Positions 9,307-17,618 of a stretch of DNA of 64,000 nucleotides are shown piece by piece. The DNA lies in NCBI RefSeq assembly GCF_019710585.1, contig NZ_JAIFZQ010000004.1:62001-126000 (forward strand), written 5' to 3'. This DNA is from Arthrobacter sp. MAHUQ-56 (GTDB lineage Bacteria > Actinomycetota > Actinomycetes > Actinomycetales > Micrococcaceae). The notes below the pieces were generated by a model. That model had not been told where the DNA came from and did not search any database. It saw nothing but the letters and a program-made list of their open reading frames with translations. The translations under genes were made by a program, and so were the position numbers. Numbering within the stretch: position 1 is the stretch's first letter; the number at the start of each line of letters is the position of its first letter.

Positions 9307-9383
9307 CCATCAACCGTATCCGGCTGATTGCGAATAATCAATCAAATTTGACTGATATCTGTAAATCAACCGTTGCGGGGTGA
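9307..9383. promoter_or_regulatory. AT-rich spacer between rseP and the SatD-like gene with a 10-bp palindrome
   Basis: This 77-nt spacer is strikingly AT-rich compared with its surroundings. It contains a perfect palindrome TCAAATTTGA (9342-9351) and an imperfect GATTG-N8-CAATC pair (9325-9342). It holds the putative promoter of the SatD-like gene (TACGGT on minus at 9313-9318). Because the product has a DNA-binding-like C-terminus, autoregulation at this palindrome is a reasonable guess. Confidence 0.45.
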
Positions 9384-10715
9384 CTATCCAAACAAATTGA
9401 CGGGCTTGACGATGTCCGCGTAAATGAGCAGCACGCTCATGCCCATCAGCAGGGCTGCCACGACATAGGTGACGGGCAGGAGCTTGGCGATGTCGAAGGC
9501 CCCCGGGTCCGGCCGGCCGCGCAGCTTTGCCACCTGGCGCCGCGCGCCCTCGTAGAGTGCTCCGGCAACGTGGCCGCCGTCCAGCGGCAGCAGCGGGATC
9601 AGGTTGAACACGGCAAGCGCAAAGTTCAGGCCCGCCAGCAGGCCAACGAGGGTTGCCACCCGGGACTGCATCGGTACGGCCTCCATGGCTGCCACCTCCC
9701 CTGCCACGCGGCCCACGCCCACCACGCTGATGGGGCCGTTGGGGTCCCGCGGTTCTTCGCTGAAGGCTGCCTTCGCCACGCCCACCACGCGGGCCGGCAG
9801 GTTGAAGACAACCCCGGCCACTTGCCGGATGTTCTCCCCCGCCATGGGCAGCACGGACGACGCCGGCTGGGGTACCAGCGCGGTCTGCGCGCCGATGCCA
9901 AGGAAGCCGACCTCCTGGTACTGCAGGGTGCCGTCAGCGTTGGTGGCCTGCCGTCCGTCGGGTCCCATCACCGGCCGGGCCGAGAGCACCGGGGTCACCG
10001 TGGTGGACACCGGGTTGCCGTCCCGCTGGACCGTGATGGCCACTTCCTTGCCGGCGGAGGCGCGGATCCATTCGGTCAGCTGCGCCCAGCTGGTAACAGC
10101 CTTGTCATCGAAGGAGGTGATGGTGTCGCCGGGCTTGAGCCCTGCGGCCGCCGCGGGCGTCAGCTGGCAGTCGGCCGAATCCGGGTCGACGGTCTGGCCC
10201 GCCGCCACCTGGCACTTGGAGACGTCGGCGATGGTGGTGGTGGCCGTGGCAATGCCGAAGCCCATCAGCAGCACGGCGGTCAGGAGCAGGCCGAGGACCA
10301 TGTTCATGGCCGGGCCGCCGAGCATCACGATGATCTTCTTCCAGACCGGCAGGCGGTAGAACACGCGGTTTTCGTCGCCGGGCCCCACCTCCTCGTGCGC
10401 CATGGAGCGGGCTTCGGAGGCCAGGGTCTGGAACATGCCGGTGCTGGAGGGCCGGACGGTTCCGTCGTCCTTGTTCGGCGGGTACATGCCGATCATGGAG
10501 ACGTAGCCCCCCAGCGGGACGGCCTTGACGCCGTACTCCGTTTCGCCTTTCCGCCGGGACCAGAGGGTGGGCCCGAAGCCGATCATGTATTTGGTGACGC
10601 GCACCTTGAAGAGCTTGGCCGGCAACAGGTGGCCCACCTCGTGCAGCGCAATGGACACAGCGATGCCGATCGCCACGAAGACGACACCGAGGATGAAAAG
10701 TAGGACAGGGGTCAT
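9384..10715 (-). CDS. rseP: Site-2 protease, M50 family (RseP/Rip1-like)
   Basis: This intramembrane zinc metalloprotease carries out regulated intramembrane proteolysis, typically of anti-sigma factors. The 443-aa protein has the zinc site HEVGH at residues 25-29 in the first transmembrane helix. A PDZ domain spans roughly 170-270 (AAGLKPGDTITSFDDKAVTSW). The second metal-binding motif NLIPLLPLDGGHVAG is near residue 375, and a final transmembrane helix follows. It lies 17 nt downstream of dxr on the same strand, the standard bacterial arrangement. The actinobacterial homologue is usually called Rip1. Confidence 0.93.
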   Translation of the reverse strand: MTPVLLFILGVVFVAIGIAVSIALHEVGHLLPAKLFKVRVTKYMIGFGPTLWSRRKGETEYGVKAVPLGGYVSMIGMYPPNKDDGTVRPSSTGMFQTLASEARSMAHEEVGPGDENRVFYRLPVWKKIIVMLGGPAMNMVLGLLLTAVLLMGFGIATATTTIADVSKCQVAAGQTVDPDSADCQLTPAAAAGLKPGDTITSFDDKAVTSWAQLTEWIRASAGKEVAITVQRDGNPVSTTVTPVLSARPVMGPDGRQATNADGTLQYQEVGFLGIGAQTALVPQPASSVLPMAGENIRQVAGVVFNLPARVVGVAKAAFSEEPRDPNGPISVVGVGRVAGEVAAMEAVPMQSRVATLVGLLAGLNFALAVFNLIPLLPLDGGHVAGALYEGARRQVAKLRGRPDPGAFDIAKLLPVTYVVAALLMGMSVLLIYADIVKPVNLFG

Positions 10716-10732
10716 GGAGGTGCTGCTGCTTC

Positions 10733-11917
10733 CTAGAGACTGCTGACTGCTAAACGTTCATGGGCGCGGGCGCGTGCCCAGCTTTCGGCATCCAATACGG
10801 ATTCCACCGTCAGCCCGGAGGAACCTGAATGTTCGCTGAGCACGCCCGCCACCGTATCCACGATGTCGGTGAACCTGATGCGGCCGGCGTGGAACGCCGT
10901 CACCGCTTCCTCGTTGGCCGCGTTGAAGACCGCGGGGAAGGTGCTGCCCTGCCTGGCGGCTTCCTTTGCCAGGTCCACGGCGGGGAAAGCCTTCACGTCG
11001 AGGGGCTCGAAGGTCCAGGTGGCCGCCTGGGTCCAGTCGCACGCGGGAGCGGCCTTTGCCACCCGGTGCGGCCAGCCGAGCCCGAGGGCGATGGGCAGGC
11101 GCATGTCCGGCGGGGAAGCCTGGGCTATGGTCGAGCCGTCGATGAACTGGACCATGGAGTGGACCACGGACTGGGGATGGACCACCACGTCGATCCGGTC
11201 CAGCGGAATATCGAACAGCAGGTGCGCCTCGATGACTTCCAGGCCCTTGTTCACCAGGGTGGCGGAGTTGGTGGTGACCATCACGCCCATGTCCCAGGTG
11301 GGGTGGGCCAGTGCCTCCTGCGGGGTCACTTCGTGGAGCTCGTCCCGGCTGCGGCCGCGGAAGGGGCCGCCGGACGCGGTGAGGACGAGTCTGTCCATTT
11401 CGGCGGCGGTGCCGGAGCGCAGGCACTGGGCAATCGCCGAATGCTCCGAGTCCACGGGAACGATCTGGCCGTCCCGGGCTGCGGCCTTGACCAGGCTGCC
11501 GCCCACGATCAGGGACTCCTTGTTGGCCAGGGCCAGGGTGGCCCCGGCCTGCAGGGCTGCCAGCGTGGGTGCCAGTCCGATGGAGCCGGTGATGCCGTTG
11601 AGCACCACGTCCGCCGGTACCGCGGCGATCCGGGTGGAAGCATCCGGGCCGGAAATGATCTCCGGCCGGTAGCCCCGGCGGCCTGCTTTGGTGGCCGCTT
11701 CAGCGATGAGCGATTCAAGCCGGGCTGGATCGCCACCGGCAATGCCGACGGCGGCGGCACCGGTGTGGACAGCCTGCCGGGCCAGCAGCTCCAGGTTTCC
11801 GCCGCCGGAACTGAGTGCCACCACCTCGAAAAGGTGCGGGGCGCCGTCGACGACGTCAATCGCCTGGGTGCCGATGGAACCGGTGGATCCGAGGATGACG
11901 ATTCTGCGTGGCTGCAT
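10733..11917 (-). CDS. dxr: 1-deoxy-D-xylulose-5-phosphate reductoisomerase
   Basis: Dxr makes 2-C-methyl-D-erythritol 4-phosphate, the committed MEP pathway step, using NADPH and a divalent metal. The 394-aa length is normal. The NADPH-binding motif [12 protein letters not shown] is at residues 8-19. The metal and substrate segments [24 protein letters not shown] and [14 protein letters not shown] are all intact. It is the first gene of the dxr-rseP unit and is divergent from the membrane protein at 12002, with 84 nt between them. Confidence 0.97.
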   Translation of the reverse strand: MQPRRIVILGSTGSIGTQAIDVVDGAPHLFEVVALSSGGGNLELLARQAVHTGAAAVGIAGGDPARLESLIAEAATKAGRRGYRPEIISGPDASTRIAAVPADVVLNGITGSIGLAPTLAALQAGATLALANKESLIVGGSLVKAAARDGQIVPVDSEHSAIAQCLRSGTAAEMDRLVLTASGGPFRGRSRDELHEVTPQEALAHPTWDMGVMVTTNSATLVNKGLEVIEAHLLFDIPLDRIDVVVHPQSVVHSMVQFIDGSTIAQASPPDMRLPIALGLGWPHRVAKAAPACDWTQAATWTFEPLDVKAFPAVDLAKEAARQGSTFPAVFNAANEEAVTAFHAGRIRFTDIVDTVAGVLSEHSGSSGLTVESVLDAESWARARAHERLAVSSL

Positions 11918-11988
11918 TGATTAAGTATCCCGCACCGTTCCCGGCCTGCTGCGCCGGCCCCGCTCCTTGACCACAGGGCGGCCCGGCG

Positions 11989-11994
11989 TAACGT
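11989..11994 (+). promoter_or_regulatory. Putative -10 element (TAACGT) for a leaderless LMF-like mRNA
   Basis: TAACGT fits the actinobacterial TANNNT consensus and ends 7 nt before GTG 12002, which would then be at or next to the transcription start. Confidence 0.4.
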
Positions 11995-12001
11995 GGTTTT
12001 C

Positions 12002-13465
12002 GTGGACTGGCTCTCCTGGTTCGACGCGCCGGAGTATGAACTGGCGCGGCAGGTGCTGCAGCGCGGGGTGGCTGCGCTGTACTTCGTCGCGTTCCTGTCC
12101 ACGCTCAACCAGTTCCCCGCCCTGCTCGGCGAGCGCGGCCTTCTTCCCGTCCCGGAATTCCTGGCCGGCTTCAGCCGCTTGCGCCGTCCCACCCTGTTCC
12201 GCTGGCGGTATTCGGACGGATTGCTGCGCGCTGTCTGCGCCGTTGGCCTGGTGGTCTCGGCGCTGCTGGTGGCCGGAATCCCGCAGCTGGGGCCGCCCTG
12301 GGTCCCTTTGGCAGCGTTCCTTGCCCTGTGGCTGCTGTACATGTCCATCGTGAACGTGGGCCAGACGTTTTACGGGTTCGGCTGGGAAATGCTGCTCCTG
12401 GAAGCAGGCTTCACCGTGGGTTTCCTGGGCTCGAACCAGACTGACCCGCCGCGGACCATCCTCATCCTGGTTGTGTGGCTGGTGTTCCGGCTGGAGTTCG
12501 GGGCGGGCATGATCAAGATCCGCGGCGGCCGGGAGTGGCGGGACCTGACGGCCCTGTACTACCACCACGAGACCCAGCCCATGCCCGGGCCGCTCAGCCG
12601 CCAGGCGCACCTGCTGCCCAAGCCGCTGCACCGCATTGAAGTAGTGGGCAACCACTTCGCGCAGCTGGTGGTTCCCTTCTTCCTGTTCGCGCCCCAGCCG
12701 GTGGCCAGCGTCGCCGCCGGGGTGGTCATCGTCACCCAGTTGTGGCTGGTGGCCAGCGGCAACTTCGCCTGGCTGAACTGGATCGCGATCGTGCTGGCGT
12801 TCGCCGCGGTGAGCGATCCGGTGGCCCACGCGGTGATCCCGGCGGTTCCCGGCGACTGGCACGCGGGAACAGACCGGGACACCCCCTTGTGGTGGCTGGC
12901 CATCACGTTGGCCGCCACCCTGCTGCTGCTGGTCCTGAGCTACTGGCCGCTGCGGAACCTGTTCTCCCGCCGCCAGCTGATGAACGCCAGCTTCAACCGC
13001 TGGCAGCTGGTCAACACCTACGGCGCCTTCGGCACTGTGACGAAGCAGCGCATCGAGATCGTAGTGGAAGGCACGCTGGATGAGGATCCGGATGACTCCT
13101 CGGACTGGCGGGAGTACGGCTTCAAGGGAAAGCCCGGGGACGTGCGGCGGCTGCCACGGCAGTGGGCGCCGTACCACCTGCGGCTGGACTGGCTGATGTG
13201 GTTCCTGCCGCTGCGCAGCGTGCACGAGGAATGGTTCTACGCCTTCCTGGCCAAGCTTTTGGAAGCGGACCGGCAGGTGCTGCGGCTGCTCCGTCATGAC
13301 CCGTTCGACGGCGCCGCGCCCCGTTGGGTGCGCGTGCGCAGCTTCCATTACCGCTTTGCCACGCGCAAGGAATTCCGGGAAACCGGCAACCGCTGGGTGC
13401 GCACGCTGCTGCATGAGCCGATCCCGCCGTCGTCGCTGCGCCGGTCGAAGGGGCGGTTGGGCTGA
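12002..13465 (+). CDS. Lipase maturation factor (LMF1/DUF1222)-like membrane protein
   Basis: The 487-aa protein has about eight hydrophobic segments in its first 340 residues and a soluble C-terminus rich in W, Y and R. Features that match the LMF family include QRGVAALYFVAFLSTLNQF near the start, YGFGWEMLLLEAGF, FRLEFGAGMIKIRGGREWRDLTALYYHHETQPMP and WFLPLRSVHEEWFYAFL. Vertebrate LMF1 helps fold dimeric lipases in the ER; the bacterial role is not established. I chose GTG 12002 because a TAACGT hexamer at 11989-11994 lies 7 nt before it (leaderless type). An in-frame GTG at 11993 is the alternative. It is the only plus-strand gene between dxr and the degradation island. Confidence 0.8.
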   Translation: MDWLSWFDAPEYELARQVLQRGVAALYFVAFLSTLNQFPALLGERGLLPVPEFLAGFSRLRRPTLFRWRYSDGLLRAVCAVGLVVSALLVAGIPQLGPPWVPLAAFLALWLLYMSIVNVGQTFYGFGWEMLLLEAGFTVGFLGSNQTDPPRTILILVVWLVFRLEFGAGMIKIRGGREWRDLTALYYHHETQPMPGPLSRQAHLLPKPLHRIEVVGNHFAQLVVPFFLFAPQPVASVAAGVVIVTQLWLVASGNFAWLNWIAIVLAFAAVSDPVAHAVIPAVPGDWHAGTDRDTPLWWLAITLAATLLLLVLSYWPLRNLFSRRQLMNASFNRWQLVNTYGAFGTVTKQRIEIVVEGTLDEDPDDSSDWREYGFKGKPGDVRRLPRQWAPYHLRLDWLMWFLPLRSVHEEWFYAFLAKLLEADRQVLRLLRHDPFDGAAPRWVRVRSFHYRFATRKEFRETGNRWVRTLLHEPIPPSSLRRSKGRLG

Positions 13466-13471
13466 AGCGTC

Positions 13472-14311
13472 CTAGCCCATTCCCTGGGCCCGGCGGATGA
13501 TCTCCTGGGCGTGCTTGAGGATGGGTCCGTCGATCATCTTTCCCTCGTACCGGAACACCCCTGATCCGGCCGACCCGGCAGCATCCAGGAGGGCGGCAGC
13601 AGCGGCAACCTCGGCTTCGGAGGGCGCGTAGGCCTTGCGGACCACGGCTGCCTGGCTGGGGTGGATGCATGCCTTGGAGCTGAACCCCGAGGCGACAGCG
13701 TCGGCAGCTTCCGCAGCCAGCCCGTCGAGGTCGGGGATGTTGGTGTAGACCGCGTCCACGGCCTCCTTGCCGTAGGCCCGGGCGGCAAGCAGCACGGACG
13801 AACGGGCGTGCAGCGCCACAGCCCGGTAGCCGCCGTCGTCCTTCCTGCTGGAGGTACCGCCGAGGGTTGCCAGCAGGTCCTCGGCACCCCACATCAGGCC
13901 CACCACATTGGGGGCGGCGGCGATGGCCGGGGCGTTCAGCACCCCCATTGCCGTTTCGCACAGCGCGATCACCTGGTACCCCTCCAGTGCCTTGAGTTGT
14001 TCGGCACTCTCGGCTTTGGCCAGCATCACGGTGCGGTACGGGGTGTGGGCCAGGCAGTGCAGGTCCTTCTCGAAGTCCTCGGTGCCGACCGGATTCACCC
14101 TGACGATGGTGCAGCTGGGCTCAAGCTCCGGTTCGACCCCTGTAGTCCCCAGCTGGGCGAGGATCGCGCCGCGGGCGCGCTGCTTGTCTCCGGGCGCCAC
14201 CGCGTCCTCAAGGTCCAGGATCACGGCGTCCGCCCGGGCGGCGGCTTTCTGGTAGCGCTCGGGACGGTCGGCGGGGCAGAAGAGCAGGGCAGGTCCCATC
14301 ACAAAAGTCAT
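13472..14311 (-). CDS. CitE-like CoA-ester lyase (HpcH/HpaI aldolase family)
   Basis: This 279-aa TIM-barrel lyase has the CitE family signatures. These are LLFCPADRPERYQKAAARADAVILDLEDAVAPGDK at the start (Mg-binding LEDAV), IVRVNPVGTEDF, ALCETAMGVLNAP (catalytic glutamate) and GLMWGAEDLLATLGG. No citrate-lyase alpha or gamma subunit is nearby. In M. tuberculosis the homologue Rv2498c, in the same gene neighbourhood, has been described as a (R)-3-hydroxy-3-methylglutaryl-CoA/citramalyl-CoA lyase. Here it probably cleaves the leucine-derived C6 intermediate to acetoacetate and acetyl-CoA; that is inference. It starts 4 nt after the MaoC stop and is the last gene of the operon. Confidence 0.85.
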   Translation of the reverse strand: MTFVMGPALLFCPADRPERYQKAAARADAVILDLEDAVAPGDKQRARGAILAQLGTTGVEPELEPSCTIVRVNPVGTEDFEKDLHCLAHTPYRTVMLAKAESAEQLKALEGYQVIALCETAMGVLNAPAIAAAPNVVGLMWGAEDLLATLGGTSSRKDDGGYRAVALHARSSVLLAARAYGKEAVDAVYTNIPDLDGLAAEAADAVASGFSSKACIHPSQAAVVRKAYAPSEAEVAAAAALLDAAGSAGSGVFRYEGKMIDGPILKHAQEIIRRAQGMG

Positions 14312-14315
14312 AAGG

Positions 14316-14870
14316 CTATTCTCCGGTGTTTTGGCCGGTGTGTGCCTCCCTGTGGGCCTCCCGGGTCCACATCAGGCAATTGCGCGTGGCCCGTGCCACC
14401 ACCGTGCCGTCCTGGTTGCGCCCGGTGAGCTCCATGGTCACGATGCCCTGGCCGGGGCGGGAGGCCGATAGCCGCTTCCCGGTGACAACCGTTTCCGTGT
14501 AGAGCGTGTCGCCGTGGAAGAGGGGGTTCGGAAAGGAGACGTCGGTCAGGCCGAGCTGGGCGATGATGGTCCCCTGGGTCAGCTGGGTGACGGACTGGCC
14601 CACCATCGTGGCCAGGGTGAACATGGAGTTCATCAGCCGCTGGCCGAAGGGCTGCCCGGCGCTCCAGGCTGCGTCCAGGTGCAGGGCCTGGGTGTTCATG
14701 GTGAGGGTGGTGAACAGAACGTTGTCGGTTTCGGTCACCGTCCGGCCGGGGCGGTGCGCATAGATGACGTCCTCCTCCAGCTCGTCGAAGTACAGCCCGC
14801 GCTGCTCGATGACCCGGGGGCCGGCGTCATCCTTCCCGGCGGCCGGCCCAGCGGAAACCCCGTGCGTCAT
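14316..14870 (-). CDS. MaoC family (hotdog-fold) enoyl-CoA hydratase
   Basis: The gene starts at ATG 14870 (184 aa), where the start codon overlaps the ScoB stop as ATGA. The open frame continues upstream, but that part is a shadow of scoB. The core has the hotdog dehydratase pattern: [24 protein letters not shown] near the middle (the D...N...H catalytic arrangement of R-hydratases), then [21 protein letters not shown]. It likely hydrates an unsaturated acyl-CoA; by context that is 3-methylglutaconyl-CoA, filling the place of a crotonase-type LiuC. It matches mycobacterial Rv2499c in gene order. Confidence 0.85.
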   Translation of the reverse strand: MTHGVSAGPAAGKDDAGPRVIEQRGLYFDELEEDVIYAHRPGRTVTETDNVLFTTLTMNTQALHLDAAWSAGQPFGQRLMNSMFTLATMVGQSVTQLTQGTIIAQLGLTDVSFPNPLFHGDTLYTETVVTGKRLSASRPGQGIVTMELTGRNQDGTVVARATRNCLMWTREAHREAHTGQNTGE

Positions 14871-15640
14871 ACGGTCAGTTCCTGGTCTTCCTCGAACAGA
14901 TCCGCGCCGGTGGCGGCGGCGACGTCCTGCGCCGAAACATTGGGCGCCAGTTCGCGCAGGACCAGGCGCGGGCCGGACTGGTCCTGGACGACGTCGATCA
15001 CGGCCAGGTCCGTGATGATCCGGTCCACGCACCCCTTGCCCGTCAGCGGCAGCGAGCATTCCCGAACGATCTTGGGGTTGCCGTTCCGGTCCACGTGCTC
15101 CATCATCACGATCACCTTCTTGGCACCGAACACCAGGTCCATGGCCCCGCCCATGCCCTTGACCATCTTGCCGGGGATCATCCAGTTGGCCAGGTCACCG
15201 TTCTGGGCCACCTCCATGGCGCCCAGGACGGCGACGTCCACATGCCCGCCGCGGATCATGCCGAAGGAGGCTGCCGAGTCGAAGAAGGCTGCGCCCTTGT
15301 TCACCGTCACCGTTTCCTTGCCCGCGTTGATCAGGTCGGGGTCGACGGCGTCATCCGCAGGGTAGGGCCCGACCCCGAGGATCCCGTTTTCGGAGTGCAG
15401 CACCACTTCGACGCCGGCGGGAATGTAATTGGGGATCAGGGTGGGCATCCCGATGCCAAGATTCACGTACTGGCCGTTGTGGAGTTCCTTGGCCACCCGG
15501 GCCGCAAGCTCGTTGCGGGTCCAGCCTTTGGTTTCCGTCGTGTCCCGCCCGTCCCCGGGGGCGTCATGCTGGGAGGCGGCGCGCCGGTATTCGGGGCGGA
15601 CTGCTTCCGGCCGGGGTGCTTCAGGGCTGTTCGGATCCAT
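14867..15640 (-). CDS. scoB: 3-oxoacid CoA-transferase, subunit B
   Basis: This is the beta subunit of a family I CoA-transferase (succinyl-CoA:acetoacetate type), 257 aa. The catalytic glutamate lies in [30 protein letters not shown] and [14 protein letters not shown] are also characteristic. The first 38 residues before [15 protein letters not shown] are a low-complexity extension not usual in ScoB, so a later start is possible, although none is obvious. It lies 2 nt after scoA and overlaps the MaoC gene by 4 nt. The A and B subunits together exchange CoA between succinate and acetoacetate, the last step of leucine breakdown. Confidence 0.93.
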   Translation of the reverse strand: MDPNSPEAPRPEAVRPEYRRAASQHDAPGDGRDTTETKGWTRNELAARVAKELHNGQYVNLGIGMPTLIPNYIPAGVEVVLHSENGILGVGPYPADDAVDPDLINAGKETVTVNKGAAFFDSAASFGMIRGGHVDVAVLGAMEVAQNGDLANWMIPGKMVKGMGGAMDLVFGAKKVIVMMEHVDRNGNPKIVRECSLPLTGKGCVDRIITDLAVIDVVQDQSGPRLVLRELAPNVSAQDVAAATGADLFEEDQELTV

Positions 15641-15642
15641 GG

Positions 15643-16407
15643 TTACGCTCCTGCCTGGGTGAGTGCGACCGTGCGCTTTTCAATCCGCTTCTCGCCGTTC
15701 TGCGCCAGGACCACGCGCTGGACGAAGATGCCGGGGGTGTGGATGTGTTCCGGGTCCAGTTCGCCGGGTTCGACGAGTTCCTCCACCTCCGCGATGGTGA
15801 TGCGTCCCGCCATGGCGCACAGCGGGTTGAAGTTCATGGCGGTGGCGTGGAAGACGAGGTTGCCGTGCCGGTCGCCTTTCCAGGCATGCACCAGCCCAAA
15901 GTCGGGAGTAAGGGATTCTTCGAGCACGTAGTCCACGCCGCCGAACGACCGGACCTCCTTCGGGGCGGAGGCAACCGCGATGCCGCCGTGCGCGTCGTAC
16001 TTCTGCGGCAGGCCGCCGTCGGACACCTGGGTGCCCACCCCCGCCTTGGTGTAGAACGCCGGAATGCCGGCGCCGCCGGCCCGCAGTTTCTCCGCCAGGG
16101 TGCCCTGAGGGGTGAGCACCACCTCGAGCTCGCCGGCAAGGTACTGGCGGGCGAACTCTTTGTTTTCGCCCACGTAGGAGCTGATGGTGCGGCGGATGCG
16201 CCCGTCGCGGAGCAGGATGCCGAGGCCCCAGTCATCAACGCCGCAGTTGTTGCTGACCGTTTCCAGCCCGGAGGTGCCGGCCCGGTGCAGGGCGTCGATG
16301 AGGGCCACCGGGATTCCGCAGAGGCCAAATCCGCCCACCGCCAGGGAGGCGCCGTCCGGGATGTCCGCGACTGCCTCGTCGGCGCTGGCAACAACCTTGT
16401 CAATCAT
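15643..16407 (-). CDS. scoA: 3-oxoacid CoA-transferase, subunit A
   Basis: The alpha subunit has 254 aa. The CoA-binding glycine-rich loop is [17 protein letters not shown] near residues 28-44. [29 protein letters not shown] and the C-terminal [26 protein letters not shown] are diagnostic of the SCOT A subunit. It precedes scoB by 2 nt and lies 45 nt downstream of the acyl-CoA dehydrogenase gene. It works as a complex with ScoB. Confidence 0.93.
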   Translation of the reverse strand: MIDKVVASADEAVADIPDGASLAVGGFGLCGIPVALIDALHRAGTSGLETVSNNCGVDDWGLGILLRDGRIRRTISSYVGENKEFARQYLAGELEVVLTPQGTLAEKLRAGGAGIPAFYTKAGVGTQVSDGGLPQKYDAHGGIAVASAPKEVRSFGGVDYVLEESLTPDFGLVHAWKGDRHGNLVFHATAMNFNPLCAMAGRITIAEVEELVEPGELDPEHIHTPGIFVQRVVLAQNGEKRIEKRTVALTQAGA

Positions 16408-16452
16408 CCTTGATCCTTTCAGGCCGGCTACAGTCCTGCGTGCTGCGAACCG

Positions 16453-17616
16453 CTACAAGCCCAGTTCGCGGGCGATCAGCATCAGCTGGACCTCCGTGGT
16501 GCCCTCCCCCACTTCAAGGATCTTGGAGTCGCGGTAGTGGCGTGCCACGGTGAACTCGTTGATGAAGCCATAGCCGCCGAATACCTGGGTGGCATCCCGC
16601 GCGTTGTCCATGGCCGCCTCGCCTGCGACCATCTTAGCGATGGCCGCCTGCGTCTTGAACGGCTTCCCGGCGAGCATGCGCGCCGCCGCGTCGTAGTATG
16701 CCAGCCGGGCCGTGTGGGCCCTCGCTTCCATGCGCGCGATCTTGAAGGACACGGCCTGGTACTTGCCGATTTCCTGCCCGAAAGCCCGGCGCTCCCTGGC
16801 GTATTTGACGGACAGGTCCACGCAGCCCTGTGCAGCACCGGTGGCCAGGGCTGCAATGGCGATCCGGCCCTCGTCCAGGATGGACAGGAAGTTGGCATAG
16901 CCCCTTCCCCGCCCGCCCAGCAGGTTCGCCTCGGGAACGCGGACATCCTTCAGCGTCAGCGGGTGGGTGTCGGAGGCGTTCCAGCCCACCTTGTTGTACG
17001 GCTTCTCCGCCTTGAAACCGGGCGTATCGGTGGGCACGAGGATGGTGGAAATTTCCTTCTGGACAGTTCCGTCCCCGCGGTCCTTCTGCCCGGTGACGGC
17101 AGTGACGGTGACCAGCCTCGTGATGTCCGTGCCCGAGTTGGTGATGAACTCCTTGTTGCCATTGATCACCCACTGGCCGCCTTCGAGGCGCGCATGGGTC
17201 TTGGTGCCGCCGGCATCCGAGCCTGCCTCCGGTTCGGTGAGGCCGAAGCCGGCGAGCGCCTGGCCGGACGCGAGCATGGGCAGCCATTCCTGTTTCTGAG
17301 CGTCGGTGCCGAAGCGGTACACCGGCATGGCGCCCAGCGAAACCCCGGCCTCCAGCGTGATGGCCACGGACTGGTCCACGCGGCCAAGCTGCTCCAGCGC
17401 CAGCGCCAGGGCGAAGTAATCCCCGCCCATGCCGCCGTATTCCTCCGGGAACGGCAGGCCGAACAGGCCCATCTCCGCCATCTGCTTGACGACGTCGTAC
17501 GGGAAGCTGTGCTCTTCGTCGTGCTTCGCGGACACCGGCGCCACCACGTTGTCCGCGAAGTCGCGGACGGTGTCGCTGAGGTCCTGGTATTCCCCGCTGA
17601 GTTCGGATCCGGTCAT
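16453..17616 (-). CDS. Acyl-CoA dehydrogenase, probably isovaleryl-CoA dehydrogenase
   Basis: This 387-aa FAD enzyme has the full acyl-CoA dehydrogenase architecture. FGLTEPEAGSDAGGTKTHA is the flavin/substrate signature near residue 130, and TEVQLMLIARELGL is the C-terminal signature. QVFGGYGFINEFTVARHYRDSKILEVGEGT is the FAD-binding loop. It sits directly upstream of scoAB and 2 nt downstream of the biotin-carboxylase gene. Context suggests it oxidises isovaleryl-CoA to 3-methylcrotonyl-CoA, the substrate of the carboxylase (FadE19-like position). Substrate specificity is inferred from neighbours, not from residues. Confidence 0.88.
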   Translation of the reverse strand: MTGSELSGEYQDLSDTVRDFADNVVAPVSAKHDEEHSFPYDVVKQMAEMGLFGLPFPEEYGGMGGDYFALALALEQLGRVDQSVAITLEAGVSLGAMPVYRFGTDAQKQEWLPMLASGQALAGFGLTEPEAGSDAGGTKTHARLEGGQWVINGNKEFITNSGTDITRLVTVTAVTGQKDRGDGTVQKEISTILVPTDTPGFKAEKPYNKVGWNASDTHPLTLKDVRVPEANLLGGRGRGYANFLSILDEGRIAIAALATGAAQGCVDLSVKYARERRAFGQEIGKYQAVSFKIARMEARAHTARLAYYDAAARMLAGKPFKTQAAIAKMVAGEAAMDNARDATQVFGGYGFINEFTVARHYRDSKILEVGEGTTEVQLMLIARELGL

Positions 17617-17618
17617 CG

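Noticed and set aside
7853..9337. 494-codon plus-strand open frame across the YciI, membrane-protein and SatD-like genes
   Set aside because: It overlaps several supported minus-strand genes and its translation is low-complexity Ser/Pro/Ala-rich sequence.
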